From Chara braunii (Eukaryota > Streptophyta > Charophyceae > Charales > Characeae), in NCBI GenBank assembly GCA_003427395.1, contig BFEA01000273.1, positions 1,341,787 to 1,405,786 on the forward strand: a stretch of DNA of 64,000 nucleotides. The letters are read 5' to 3'. Below, in pieces: positions 11,627-22,849 of this stretch (position 1 is its first letter; each line of letters opens with the position of its first letter). The position numbers were made by a program, and so were the translations under genes. Under the pieces are notes generated by a model, which saw only the letters and a list, made by a program, of their open reading frames with translations, was not told where the DNA came from and did no database searches.

Positions 11627-13435
11627 CTGACCCTGATCAGTACTCTGCTGCCACACTTTCTGGTCCAGACCCAGATCTTCTTAAGGCCGACCTTGTGGCC
11701 AACTTGGGTGTCAACCTTCTTGCCTTTGAGGTGATCTTCCACCTCTTCGTTGTGAGGATCGATCGGGACCTTGACGATTTGGCGGGGGACCTTGACCCCT
11801 GCCTCCCACTTGACGGTTCCCTTGACCGCCAACCCCCTGTGCGCCTGGTCCTCGACCTCCCGTGGCATGGCCCGTCTGGCCTCCTTCTCTACTTTGTGGC
11901 CTCCCTCCAGCCGCGACAACAACATAGGTCCTCCTCTGGCCTACACTACTGTCCTCCTCAAGCCCGTTCTCAATCTGACTGTAGGGGATCTCGTCTGTAC
12001 CACCTTCTTCTAAAGTAAGGATCAAATGATCCTTGGCCCTAACTTGGCCAGAGATCGTATGGCCTTTTCACTAAGTCCTTGTGCCAGAAAGTGAAAACTA
12101 ACATAGACTTCGGTTCAAACAAGACCACTTCTTTACTTAACGCATCGTACGTTATGTTTGCCTGTTGGGTCTTGTCGAAGAAATGCCCTCGCAAGGGCTC
12201 TGGCATGACACGATAGAACAATTGGACCAACTGAGTCTTAGTGACCCCGTGGTCTGGGACGACTACCAAGTCGTCCATGACAACTCTGAGTGCTCGCACA
12301 CTCCTCCATTGTCGCGAGTGGATGGTTTGGGAGCTTGTCAGAGGTCTTGACGCCCCTTGTGACGTCAACGAATCTCTCGCGGAGGAGTTTGAGGAAGGTA
12401 GAAAGAGGGGTGAACCTAGAATACGCAGCCAGAGTGTGCTCACAATCGGCAGCGCGCGCAAGGGATCTGTCGAAGGTGGCCGCTTCGTCCTTCAATGCAT
12501 GGAAGGCTACGAGGAGTTGCTCCTTGGGGGCGATATGTTGCAGATACACGTATGTATTGATACTGCCCCCCCAATTATCAAAGAGACCGTTCTTTTTTCT
12601 ACTATAGGCATAAAGAAATTTGAGCTTCACGAACTCTTCGCAGGAATGCGTCGCTGCCTTTGCTGTGACCACCACTTTGGCACTTTCAATGACGCCTGCG
12701 CAGAACTTGTTTACGCCTTCCTTCAATCTTTTGACCTCGGTCCCGACGTGGGTCACCACGTCGCGCGCAAACTCTCTAAAGCCAGATCAGATGGCATGAA
12801 GGGTCATATCTTGACCCTTGTTGGCCTGATGCTCCTCAAGCTAGGCCTCGCTCAAAACCTCCAGGTACCCCAAAATCTTATCTAACTTTGCGGGGGTTTC
12901 TGCCTGTGCATGTACCTCTTGTCTGCATGCGCGGACTCTTTCCACCTCTTTGGCCACCCGGTTTGTTTCCTCCCTCCTCGTCTTCTTCTCCCTCATCATA
13001 CGCAACTTCCACTGACTTTTTTTCGTCTTCTCTTGTCTGACGTTCCAGGGGGTCCTCTATCACTTCCAATTCCCTGGTGAATGTTTCTCTCTCCTATTGT
13101 GGCACGTACAACAGTGCCTTCTCATCCTCTCCCAACGAAAAGTTAGCCACCCACTCGCTAATTTTCTTCTCCATCCATGCATCCTCTCCCTTCGTGCAAC
13201 TTGTCTCTCCTCTATCTTCCCTACGCCTCCTTTCAAGGGGTTCTTCTTCTTCTTCTTCTTCCTTTGCTACTACTTCTGCTTCAGCAACCTTTCTCCTTTC
13301 TCCCCCCTTTTGCTCTAATCTCCTCATCTCTTCCTCCAACCTCTTCGTTTTCGCCTCCTGCTCCTCTGCGATTGCTTTTAATGTTGCCTGCTTAAGGAGC
13401 CCCTTCTTCTGTTTCTTCTCTCTCCTCTCCTGCAT
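11585..13435 (-). pseudogene. gag of the gypsy element
   Basis: This is the structural nucleocapsid protein, broken into four or five frames. The N-terminal frame (13435-13094) is a charged coiled coil rich in Glu, Lys and Arg, ending WMEKKISEWVANFSLG; a TTC tract on the plus strand encodes its Glu run. A second frame (13069-12878) continues with another acidic/basic segment. The capsid-like part is in 12759-12336 (VKLKFLYAYSRKKN, IAPKEQLLVAFHALKDEA, STFLKLLRERF) and shifts frame near 12336 to finish in QTIHSRQWRS, LVQLFYRVMPEPLRGHF (12336-12039). A Gly/Arg/Gln-rich linker leads to the zinc knuckle at 11585-11626. The start is taken as the Met at 13435, but earlier in-frame codons are possible. 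Confidence 0.88.
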
Positions 13436-13993
13436 AATGGTGGCGATCCGGGTCTGCTAGGCTTCGGATTGGGAGGCAGTACTCTTACCACTACGGGTGT
13501 CAACCATGGTGTCTGGTGCACAACCGGACAACGGTTCCACTCCTCACCACTTAGACTCTTCTCCCCCTGATTGACAAACCTACTGACTCGAACTAAGGAC
13601 TTCACTAGGGTCTCTAGCCTAGACCTATTCTAAGGCTGTCACTACAAGACCTGTTGCTGATCATGAGGCATTTAAAGAGATCCCCCGTAACTCCTCGGGA
13701 ATTATTTAACGTCGCAGACAGGACGACACGATCAGCAGGTCCTCTCAAAACTTAGACGGCCTATCCGGGACAGTCAAGTCGTCAGACACAGTCTTTAGCC
13801 TTACTCAGCCCGTGCGGGTTTGGTCAACAATGCCCTATCCTTCATCCACAAGAGTTCCTATCACTTGGACAAAAGAGACTCAATGTAGAAAGAAGAGAAA
13901 CAAACTTGACTCAGCAACTGCCACAGTGTGTGTGCACATCCATAGGGCGAGAGGGTAGGCTGAAGGCTTGGCGATATTATACAGGCTCCAACT

Positions 13994-14176
13994 TGGTCAA
14001 AGTCGTGGTCAACAGTCTTGGTCAACACCTTGGTCAACACTGCAGTTAATCCTTGGGCAACCCCCGGTCAACCCCCAGTCAACCCCTGGTCAACTTCCTG
14101 TCAACGCCTATCAACCTCGGTCAACGACCAGTCAACTCTCTTGGTCAACGCTTTCGGTCAACTCTGGTCAACTCCG
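13994..14176 (-). repeat. degenerate GTTGACC-type repeat cluster
   Basis: On the minus (sense) strand at least thirteen copies of GTTGAC, many as GTTGACC, occur in about 180 bp at irregular 9-20 bp spacing. TTGAC(C/T) is the core of the plant W-box bound by WRKY factors; whether it acts so here is inference. Confidence 0.85.
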
Positions 14177-14541
14177 GTCGGCTATGGCTGTCGGCATCTT
14201 CTTCCTAGCCACCCTTCTCCTTCCTTCCCTCCACCTCGCCTCCTTCTTCTTCACCCCGTCTATATTCTCTCTCTCCTCCTTTTTTTTTTTTTTTTTTTTT
14301 TGGTCTCGCCTTTCACCTCATCAGCTATGGCTTCTTTCACCCTTCTCGGTATCCCCCTCTGTCCTCTCTTTCACCCTCTTTGTTACTCTGTGGTCGAGCT
14401 TCGCGCCTATGGCCGCCCCTTCACTTCGTGGGACCGCACGACACACTTCACATGTACGTGACAACCAAACTTGTATCACTCATCTCTCTCTCTCTCTCTC
14501 TCTCACCGTAGCGATGTCTTCAACGCAGGTACGTGGAAAGC

Positions 14542-14545
<4 letters not shown>

Positions 14546-14592
<47 letters not shown>
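14546..14592. repeat. (CT)n microsatellite
   Basis: Uninterrupted CT dinucleotides for about 46 bp in the gypsy leader. A shorter CT run lies at 14481-14503. Confidence 0.95.
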
Positions 14593-14599
<7 letters not shown>

Positions 14600-14738
14600 G
14601 GTCTTCTTTGCAGGTTCGCGCGGCAGCTTCTTCAACCTCCGGGTTTGCTATGTCGGACTTTTTCTCTGGTGGCTACCCAGCTATGGCGCGTAGCTCTCCC
14701 TACGCATACGACGATGCGCGTGGAATAACGGGTACCAA

Positions 14739-14749
14739 CTCTGATACCA
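14739..14749 (-). promoter_or_regulatory. primer-binding site, initiator tRNA-Met
   Basis: Read on the minus strand it is TGGTATCAGAG, the standard plant retrotransposon PBS for initiator Met tRNA, one base from the end of the 5' LTR. Confidence 0.93.
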
Positions 14750-14750
14750 A

Positions 14751-15664
14751 TGAAATCAGGCTCGCTTTCTTTCACACATCACATGCATGCAAACAGGATG
14801 CGCAGCAAACAGGTGACAAGCGCCCACTCCAAACTCAGCAGAACACAATTCAGATACAAGTTCACTTTGAATGGCTATGGCGAGACAACGCCTGTACAAC
14901 TCCCTGTTCGCACACACAGGATCACCATGGATATCCCACCCCCATACACTGCACACTCACACACTCACACGATGAAGTCTATCTACAGCTATGACGGCTA
15001 TAGCCACAACTAACCTATCACTATGGCTAAGCTCCTCTCTCGCCCACTTCGTCTTCGGGCTCACTGCAGACCACCTCGCACAAGTCGTTGTGGCAGCGCT
15101 TCCGCATGGCTTACGCAGGAATGAATGCATGGCTGGGCGTTGCCTATTGATTTATACTTTTGTGGCTCGTTGGTCTGGCCCTTTCCCACGCCCGTGGTGC
15201 ACACAGTCTCATGCGGTACTTGCTTGACTAGACTAGGACTGATTGGGACGGGGACTGCTGACTCGACACGGGTAGACTCCACCACTTGCCCACTTGCCTC
15301 AGCCTAAACGTGAGCAACTTCGAAAGGTCACTGCTGGAACCTTTCGGAAGGCCGTGGACTTGGACTTTCACTACTGTAGCAGCTACGACCTTGACCCTTC
15401 AAGATTGTAGCAGCTATGACCTTGAACTTTCACAGGAGCTACAACTACGACTTCTAGACCTTGCTAAGACTCCTACCCGACAGGTTTACAAATCGAACCC
15501 CTACTACCTACGGACCCTACAACAGTCTACCAACTGTTACAAATACACAGGTCACGGGTTCAACTCTCGGGGTCGACACAAATATTGTACATAGGTAAGG
15601 TGATGACTAGGGGTGGAGCTCTGGGATCTGAATCGGCTACCGCAAACATGTGAATATTATTTCA
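14751..15664 (-). repeat. 5' LTR of the gypsy element
   Basis: 914 bp, homologous to 5566-6446. Differences include a 5-8 bp gap near 14840, the missing 30-bp duplication and an extra stretch near 15395-15440 (a second GTAGCAGCTA(C/T)GACCTTGA repeat). It is followed by the right target-site copy TATG. Confidence 0.93.
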
Positions 15665-15668
15665 TATG

Positions 15669-16589
15669 AAAGTCTTGAAATTTAGTTTCTTTGGGATTTT
15701 GACGTGATATTCATGTTTTGAGAGATTTGTACATGTGAGGCACACCAATATGTAATTGAAATATAGTGGTCACAATCCCTAAGTAGCAACCTGGTGATGA
15801 TGTTTTTTTGGAAAGAAAAAATGAATTCTTGTCTTTTGTATATAACTATATATCATCAAGTAGAGCTGCCCAATAAATTGTATATTTGTTCTGCGATAAT
15901 ATCATTTATTGACTTTAGGAGGTTGGTTTGAAAAACTAATTAGGAAACTCGCAGTGTGGACTACTAGCCAAGACAACAGACTTCGATTATAGCTTAGAGA
16001 TATGAGAAGATGGATGACTACTTCAAGTAAGAAATCTAGTTAGGTGGTTATTTTATGGTTTGAGAGTGGGGTTCAAGAATTGGGGAAAACCTAAGATAAG
16101 AGGATTGTGTAAAATCGAGTATAGGAGGATATATTCCTTACTACATAATTGACTCAGAATCCATTGTTAAGATACCAGCGTGGTGTGTCACGAACTTGAC
16201 TTAACTGAATTGTGGTGAGTGAAAGTGGAGGCTGTCGACCCCCCCCTATCATATTCTGAGTGGATTGACAAAATGGTTTGGGGTAAGACTCACGTCGAAA
16301 GTCTTCTATTATATTTTAGGACTTCAGTTTGCGATGAAAAAATACAAGTGTGTTGGGGAAATTGTAAATCCACAAAAAGGTAGAAAAAACTGAGAAAAGC
16401 AGTGTGTATCTTGATTACACCAATAATCCAGGTACATATATGTGATCATCCACTCGTCAAAGATACGCCATCTTTTATAATATTACTTTTGTCTAGAAAG
16501 GATAACGAATGAATATCAATGTTGCTTTATTTGATAAGTAACATTATCGACTAGGCTGCCAGCTGTCTGATGGGGAGATGTCGGATGGA
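15669..16589. other. AT-rich non-coding sequence
   Basis: No open frame of note, no recognised repeat, no RNA gene. Confidence 0.6.
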
Positions 16590-16810
16590 ACGAAGAGGAG
16601 GAGGACGAGTCCGTGCCATAGAGGAGGAAGAGGAGGAGGAGGACGAAGAGGAGGACAAGGAGGAGGAGGAGGAGGAGGAGGAGGAGGAAGAGGAGGAGGA
16701 GGCCGAGGAGTAAGAGGCTGTGGAGATAGAGGACGAGGAGGAGGAGAAATACGAGGCAGAGGCGATTGAGGATGAGGATGAGAAGGAAGAAGAGGAGGAG
16801 GAGGTTGTGA
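16590..16810 (+). repeat. (GGA)n-rich purine tract
   Basis: Imperfect GGA/GAA triplets for about 220 bp. The Gly/Arg-rich and Ser/Leu-rich frames across it are translations of the repeat. Confidence 0.9.
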
Positions 16811-17788
16811 TATTGAAGTAGATGAGGAGGGGAGGAGTGAGGGGGCCTAAGTGATTGGCCGCGCGACAACCTCCACCGACCTTCCCCTTTTTTCCTCTTT
16901 TATTTCTTGTCTCGTTTGGTATTAATCGATTGTTCGATGAATCAATCAATCAATCATTCAATAAATCAATTGGCAAAATGAACATGTTATCCGGGAAAAG
17001 AGGACGTTACATTACAGATTGGTACTCGTATGTCATTATTTAGAGGGTGAATTCTCTTGTGGAAATGAACCTTCAAATTGACTGCCTTCAAATTGTAACT
17101 TAGGATAAGAGAAATGAGCCTGAAGGACATGATTGACTGCCTTCAAATTGTAACTTAAGTGAAAGAGTGAAGAGTTTGAACTTCGGTTTGCAGTGCTCTA
17201 GGAGTAAGTTCGTTAAATAAACATGAACTAATGAAAACTCAGGATATAAAATGTGAGCACCAAAGATAGGAAATTACAATCATAATTGAAATTCAAGTAA
17301 AGCGTGAAGGCGATGACACATTGAGAATGTCAAATAATTTCAACGTCGGATTCCAATGCATTTTGATGTTTTTGATTAACAGAAACTCACGTGCAGTTTT
17401 ATAATGAACACAATTATGAAACATTGTGAATTTCAAAAAATTGAAACCTTTCAGAGGTCGTGTGAAAAATCCGTTTGTAATGTTGTAGTCGTCATGTTTG
17501 ATAACCTCCTCCTAGTAAGACAATGCTCTTTCCTGACTCACCTCATGTTCGTGGTATGTACACCACGTTGCTCGATTGCCCTCCAAAAACTTGCAAAAAT
17601 GAGTAACACCATTTCGACCATTCAAATAATAATTTGTAATAAAATTCCTTGTAGAATGTGGGCTAAAATAGTCACGAAGAACCCACGTAGCTACCATTAG
17701 GGTTTCGTTTGAACCAGCGTGTTGGATGTTTTTCAGGAAATCACTTGTTGTTAGTGCAAAACTCCCTGTAAAGCATCACCGAATTATC
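16811..17788. other. AT-rich non-coding sequence
   Basis: It contains a short AATC run near 16941-16970 and a direct repeat of TGACTGCCTTCAAATTGTAA at about 17079 and 17137. Minus-strand codons at 17512-17697 might be the decayed C-terminal end of the transposase-like gene above them, but I cannot show it. Confidence 0.5.
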
Positions 17789-18677
17789 TCAAACCAACAT
17801 AAATTTAAGAAAGTGTGTTTTGGAGATACCTTCGATACCAGTCGCAACTGTCGGTTTTACGATATTTATCCAATATGTCAATCTATGGAGGAAGATACAC
17901 TTAGGAGACTTTTCGCGGGATTGCTCTAAGAGTTCGAAAAACTTGTCCATGATATAAGCGTATAAATCTTTCAATTTTTTTGAGAAGACGTTTAAAGTGG
18001 CATCAACGTTTGTATGGGTATGCCCAACCATCATGAAACCCATTTCTACTTCTTTGAAAATTTTGAACTTGACCAGAATTACAACCAATGCAAATATGTA
18101 TTTATTCTTATTCTCCCGTCAATACTTATCAGCATGAATGTGTAGAAATTGTGAAAGCGGCTTCCCACTCTTCTGCATTTCAACGAGGGTTCTTAAGAGA
18201 TAAGTAGTGGTAGATTGGTAGTGCTCAAATTTGAAATATGAAATTCACGTGTACACATAAATACAAGGATCTCTACTGTGTGCAATGACACCTAGGAGGT
18301 ATATTTCATTATCATCTCGTGTCTAAGCACTTTCGAGTAATTAGTCTGACCAATATGGGGAACAATCGTTTTCTTTGGATCATTGCGGTCAATGATGAGA
18401 CATAAACACTCATTTGGTCGGATCATCGAATCAACCTCCATTCGATCGTAGTGGAATCTGTGCGCGAGTTGCTGCTTTTGGCGAACTCTCATCTCCTTCT
18501 CTGATTGTTGTCGGTTACGAGGAATAATACATATTTTATACGTTTTTTTAAAGTGTGACAGTTCGCGCACTTCGTGAATATGTTAGAGTGTGAAAGTATA
18601 ATATGATAGAAGTGTTTTTGCCAAATCTTATAAAAATTCGATTTGGAGATGCTACCATAAAGTATGATAGAATGCAC
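17789..18677 (-). pseudogene. decayed DUF7869-type (VGHTHxxxD) transposase-like gene
   Basis: Minus-strand pieces in three frames follow the order of this family. First comes a Cys-pair segment (FTKCANCHTLKK, about 18580). Next is an Asp-containing strand where relatives have IDGMDQSKT (CLCLIIDRNDPKKTIVPH, about 18370). Then a variable region, a DKY(stop)RENKNKYIFA block matching the LDN..RENKN signature (about 18110), and KEVEMGFMMVGHTHTNVDATLNVFSKKL (about 18040), the family's most distinctive motif. It ends in an EGISKTHFLKF segment resembling the usual SKPHQFKF. I know the family as a widespread, mobile-element-associated, DDE-like group; its biochemistry is not established to my knowledge. 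Stops and frameshifts make this a fossil. Upstream codons at 19517-19263 (CCYNISPEEV) may be its N-terminus. Confidence 0.72.
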
Positions 18678-21030
18678 TATTAAATCGATCTTTTTGCGAA
18701 AGCAGTGGACTGGCTTCGCGTATCAAGTCTGTTATCCTAACCTTACCTTCTGCTTCATCGAAGCCGTTCTTCGACTTTCGCGTGCTGTTTTCAGGCATGA
18801 CCTATCACTAGGCATACCACGCACGTGTAGCTCACACCCCTGGCCTGGGCCAGCTTGAGATGGTGTGGCAGAGTTGGAGCCGCCCTGCAATCGAGATCTG
18901 CGACCTGGGCACACTCAATAATTCCTTGCATCATAGGAGTGGCTGCATCTTGAAATCCGTATTGCCAAGTGAAGTTTTGGTCTATAAACCGCACCTCGAT
19001 GGACCACCTTGTTCGGCATACTGTGTGCATGACACTCAAAGAATTATTTCATGCATGCGAGCACGCCAATATTCATTTTTGTTGGAAGACATTTACCCGT
19101 AAGCCCATTGTTGAAACACTTCTTGTACTTACAAAATGTATTATGAGAGACACAATGAACATTGCAATACGTCTCGCAACACATACAACATTGTAACTCT
19201 AGTGGTCAGACGCGTCTTTACCCCTCCCTGTAGACCATGAAAATTTGAAGGCTCTTTATCCATCACTCTGATTGTCGTTGTGCAAACTTACTGTACAATG
19301 TTTTTTCAACTTTGCAGACTTCTTCCGGCGAGATGTTGTAACAACATTGAAACTTGTCATATTCCATGCTGCATATTATAAGCATTTTTTTTTTTTTTCC
19401 GATCGCATTTCTTTCGCCCTTTTGTAATGTTTTTTTTTCCCTAGAAGTTATATTGACCAGACCATACAATTTTCTCTCCGCTGGGAGAGATGCAAACAAA
19501 ATTCGCAATATTGTCATTTTTTTTTCAGAGCTCTTGCTGGATGTGTTCGACGTAGAGGTGCTTTAAACAAGAAACGCACAATGAAAATGAACTTTTGACG
19601 GACTTGCTTGTGCGATGGACAATTCGTCTTAGGTATAATCGGTGGCTACCAACTCCGTATCACTGTGGCTACTTTGCCTTGACGACATATTGGAAAGGGG
19701 TTGTTCTTTCGATGAATATTCAATGCTTACGAACTACATAAGCTCTTCATCATAGGTTGTGAACCACTAGCCATGACCAGGTGAAAGTCCTTCGCTATGT
19801 TGAATGTTCCACGTCAGAGACCCGAACAACGGACGACTTCACTCCACTTCTCTGCGCGGTGATGCAACCCCCAAAACTTTCACGATAAGCGAGACTTATT
19901 TTCTTGGGGAACGCACAGTATGACTGTTGTAAAAGAGAACTTTCTGATGAGCTCGCTGGTGTCAACTGCAGGACTTCCAGATGAGACTGCAAGTCGAAGC
20001 CATGTTCGATTTTCATAGCCATGTTCATGCATTCATTCCTTCAACCTTCCTTTGTGTTAATAGGTTGTCCTCTGTTTGTTGGAGATGTGCTCGATAAAGA
20101 AAATTAATAATTTCGACAAAGTGGCTTGAAGGGTTACGTCCGAGTAATGCTCACACCCTGCAAAAGATCAGAGTCAAATGTCATCTTCGCTACATCTACA
20201 GGTTGAACAATTACGGGTTTGGACCACAGTGGAACTCGAAGGTCTTAGGTCACCAACGTCCTCGAGTGGTTTACCCTCCTTTTCGATTCGTAGAGAGGTT
20301 TTATGAGAGAACTTATCAAGAGGAATTTTCAGCCTGCCAAAGAAACCCTCAGAAGCGAGGTGACAGAGATGTGTGTCTCGCATACAATGAATGAAGACTT
20401 GTAGTAGTTCGTACTACAGTTGATGTGTCCTCCGGACATACTCATCACTACAATGACGAGAATCCTACTAATAAGTTCGAATCATAACAAACTTCGAAAA
20501 TTGCACTCCTCGAGATCCAGCGCAGGATGCACCTGCAATCCCGCACCATCCTTATTCGCCGAACATTCGCAATTTCACAGTTATGATAGGTTGAGAATGA
20601 AAATGATATACCAATGCCTCGTAACCTCCGTCCTTGGTTTGCTATTATGGTTAGGTGATGCGTTGCCAACGTTTTCTTCGATAGGTTGGACACATGTGTT
20701 CCCACGCCAGGCATAGGAAAAAGATCGCAGTAGTCACAACTGTAGAAAAAAACTTTGGTAACGCATCACCTCCCCGGAATGACAAACAACGACGGGGGTT
20801 CTGCGGGGGGTACAATTTAGACGTCCACGTAGTTTCATCAAGAGAGTGACATATAGAATGGTCATTGAGGCTCGTGCAGTGAGTGAACTGAATCCAAGTT
20901 GAATGGTATCCGAACTTGCGAGAAAATGGACTCCCGCAACATTAATGGTGAGATAATGAAACAAACACAACGCCAAGACTGAACGACCGTTTGCTTTTCA
21001 ATTGCCAATTTTTTATTGCAAGCACATGAG
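18678..21030. other. non-coding sequence up to the giant LTR
   Basis: Apart from the possible N-terminal transposase codons at 19263-19517 and a Cys-rich stretch on the minus strand near 19110-19200, I recognise nothing. It ends with TTCGT (21031-21035), the candidate left target site of the giant minus-strand element. Confidence 0.5.
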
Positions 21031-21394
21031 TTCGTTGTCGTGCACATCGGTCTGGCACCGCACAAGGCAGGGCGGGACCCTCCCGGTCGCGTTACGCAGG
21101 AGTTGGTTTTTAATCCTCGTCGCAAACACATAATGGAGCTTCCGCAAGCCACTCCTGCCGAATGCGCCAACCATACTCGTGAGCCCCTATGACAGGATAG
21201 GGCCTACGCGAGGCACGACTTATCTCCATCTTAAGGGAGCTTTGACCTCCCTTCGGTGGGCGTATCCCCGCCGAGCTACAAGTCCACAGTACGAAAGCTA
21301 ATCAACTGCAATCGCAGAGGTGGACCAGCCGAGGGCGTTTCTCGTTTGCTGTACCATAGGGGTACGTGTGATTTTACGCCTCTATGGGACCTGC

Positions 21395-21398
21395 ACGC
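21395..21398. repeat. 4-bp target site of the nested 5-kb insertion (left)
   Basis: ACGC occurs here and at 26419-26422. Joining the flanks through one copy gives CTGCACGCGAACCGAC, which corresponds to the uninterrupted LTR in the plus copy near 47770 (as reverse complement). Confidence 0.8.
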
Positions 21399-21829
21399 TG
21401 TCGAAGGCCTTGACATTCAGACCCTCCTCGGTGTGTCAAATTCTATCACACCGGTTTGATGTTCTGACCAGAGGGGTAAGACGAACCTCGATCGAGTTTG
21501 CTCCACTTAACGGCAAGACGCAACGCTGCAGATTATCAGACTAATTAACCTTGATCATTCCGTGGCCGATCCTGCTAAGGTGCGATCGATGATTTGTTTT
21601 GTGCGAAAGGCTCGACTAACCTTGATAATAAATAAAATAAATAATAATAATAATAAAAAAGGTCGGTTTAAGCGGCGGCGGTACTCACATTGGCGAGGCC
21701 TAGATCCAAACTAGAGGGTGTCTGCCGGGGCTGTATTTTTGCAGTCGGGTCTGAAAACTAGCTCCACCAGCGGGACTACCGGACCTGGAATCAGTGTCAG
21801 CGGTAGTACCACTTGGCCTGGTCTACTTA

Positions 21830-22750
21830 AGCAGCCCTCAGTGAAGGTTGAGCTTGCCGCCACTTGCTGTCCAAGTAGTTTTAGTATCTTTGTAATTTCG
21901 AAATAAATAAATTAGTAAAATCCTGTGATTGGGATCACGTCTGGTCACCCAATCACGGGACAACTAGCAAGCGGGAGCAGCCCTAAGTGAAGGCTGAGCT
22001 CGCCGCCGCTTGCTGTTAAGGCAGTTTTAGTATTCTTGTAATTTCTAAATTAATATATTACTTAAATCCCGTGATTGGGATCACGTCTGATCATCCAATC
22101 ACGGGACAACTGGCAAGCGGGAGCAACCCTAAGTGAAGGCTGCGCTCACCGCCGCTTGCTAGGTAACATTTTTGTTACTACAATATTTTTTGTAATTTCG
22201 AAATTCAATAATTAGTTGGATCCCCTGATTGGGATCACGTCTAATCACCCAATCACGTGACAACCAGCAAGCGGGAGCGACCCTAAGTGAAGACTGCGCT
22301 CGCCGCCGCTTGCTAGGTGAAGCATTTCGTTGCTTTCCTATTTTTTGTAATTTCGAAATTCAATAATTAGTTGGATTCCGTGATTGGGATCACGTCTAAT
22401 CACCCAATCACGGGACAACCAGCAAGCGGGAGCGGCCCTAAGTAAAGGCTGCGCTCACCGCCGCTTGCTGGGTGTAGCATTTTAGTTGCTTTCCTATTTT
22501 TTTGTAATTTCAAAATCCAATAATTAGTTGGATCCCGTGATTGGGATCACGGTTAATCACCCGATCACGGGACAACCAGCAAGCGGGAGCGGCCGTAAGT
22601 GAAGGCTACGCTCACCGCCGCTTGATGGGTGGAGCATTTTTATTATTTTAATATTTTTGTAATTTTGAAATTGTATAATTAGTAAGATCCCGTGATTGAG
22701 ATTACGTTTGATCACCCAATGATGGGATAGCCAGTAAGCGGGAAATAGCC
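21830..22750. repeat. six-unit tandem array, about 154-bp period, two hairpins per unit
   Basis: Hairpin A (CCCGTGATTGGGATCACG ... CCAATCACGGG) begins at about 21921, 22067, 22221, 22377, 22533 and 22687. Hairpin B is AGCAAGCGG ... CGCCGCTTGCT, bracketing a CCCTAAGTGAAGGCTG core. AT-rich spacers of about 50 bp with TTTTTGTAATTTCGAAAT separate them. The same CCCTAAGTGAAGGCTG core recurs singly near 24080 and 24195, and inverted near 23220 and 23375. Confidence 0.92.
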
Positions 22751-22849
22751 TTGAGTGAAGGCAACATGCTGCTCATGACGATCAGCCAATTGGAGGCTGA
22801 TCACAAGAATCATAATTAATTCATAACAATAAACTTTTACTGACAGCAG

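Larger units (their letters stand above)
13436..14738 (-). other. 5' leader of the gypsy element
   Basis: This is the untranslated region between PBS and gag on the minus strand. It holds a GTCAAC repeat cluster (13994-14176), a T tract (14280-14301) and two CT microsatellites (about 14481-14503 and 14546-14592). No coding similarity is seen. At about 1.3 kb it is long for a gypsy leader. Confidence 0.75.
5566..15664 (-). mobile_element. complete but decayed Ty3/gypsy LTR retrotransposon
   Basis: A minus-strand element of 10,099 bp. Two LTRs begin TGAAATCAG and end TTTCA as read on the plus strand (5566-6446 and 14751-15664). The direct repeat TATG flanks the whole (5562-5565 and 15665-15668). 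A PBS complementary to initiator tRNA-Met abuts the 5' LTR at 14739-14749. Between the LTRs, in transcription order, lie gag with a CCHC knuckle, aspartic protease (DSG), reverse transcriptase, an RNase H region, integrase (HHCC zinc, D, D, E) and a chromo-like tail. This domain order is diagnostic of Ty3/gypsy. Every domain carries frameshifts or changed key residues, so the copy is dead. The LTRs are about 93% alike over the first 200 bp by hand alignment. A 1351-bp DNA element has inserted in the integrase. Confidence 0.95.

Noticed and set aside
11317-12018. 233-codon plus-strand frame
   Set aside because: It is the antisense shadow of the gypsy gag-protease region, whose minus-strand motifs (CCHC knuckle, capsid segments) are recognisable.
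12241-12885. 214-codon plus-strand frame
   Set aside because: Antisense of the gag capsid region; no independent similarity.
16516-16949. Ser-rich, Leu-rich and Gly/Arg-rich frames of up to 132 codons
   Set aside because: All are readings of the same imperfect GGA tract.
21830-22750. CRISPR array
   Set aside because: The units are about 154 bp with drifting AT-rich spacers that are related to each other, the genome is eukaryotic, and no cas-like genes are present.
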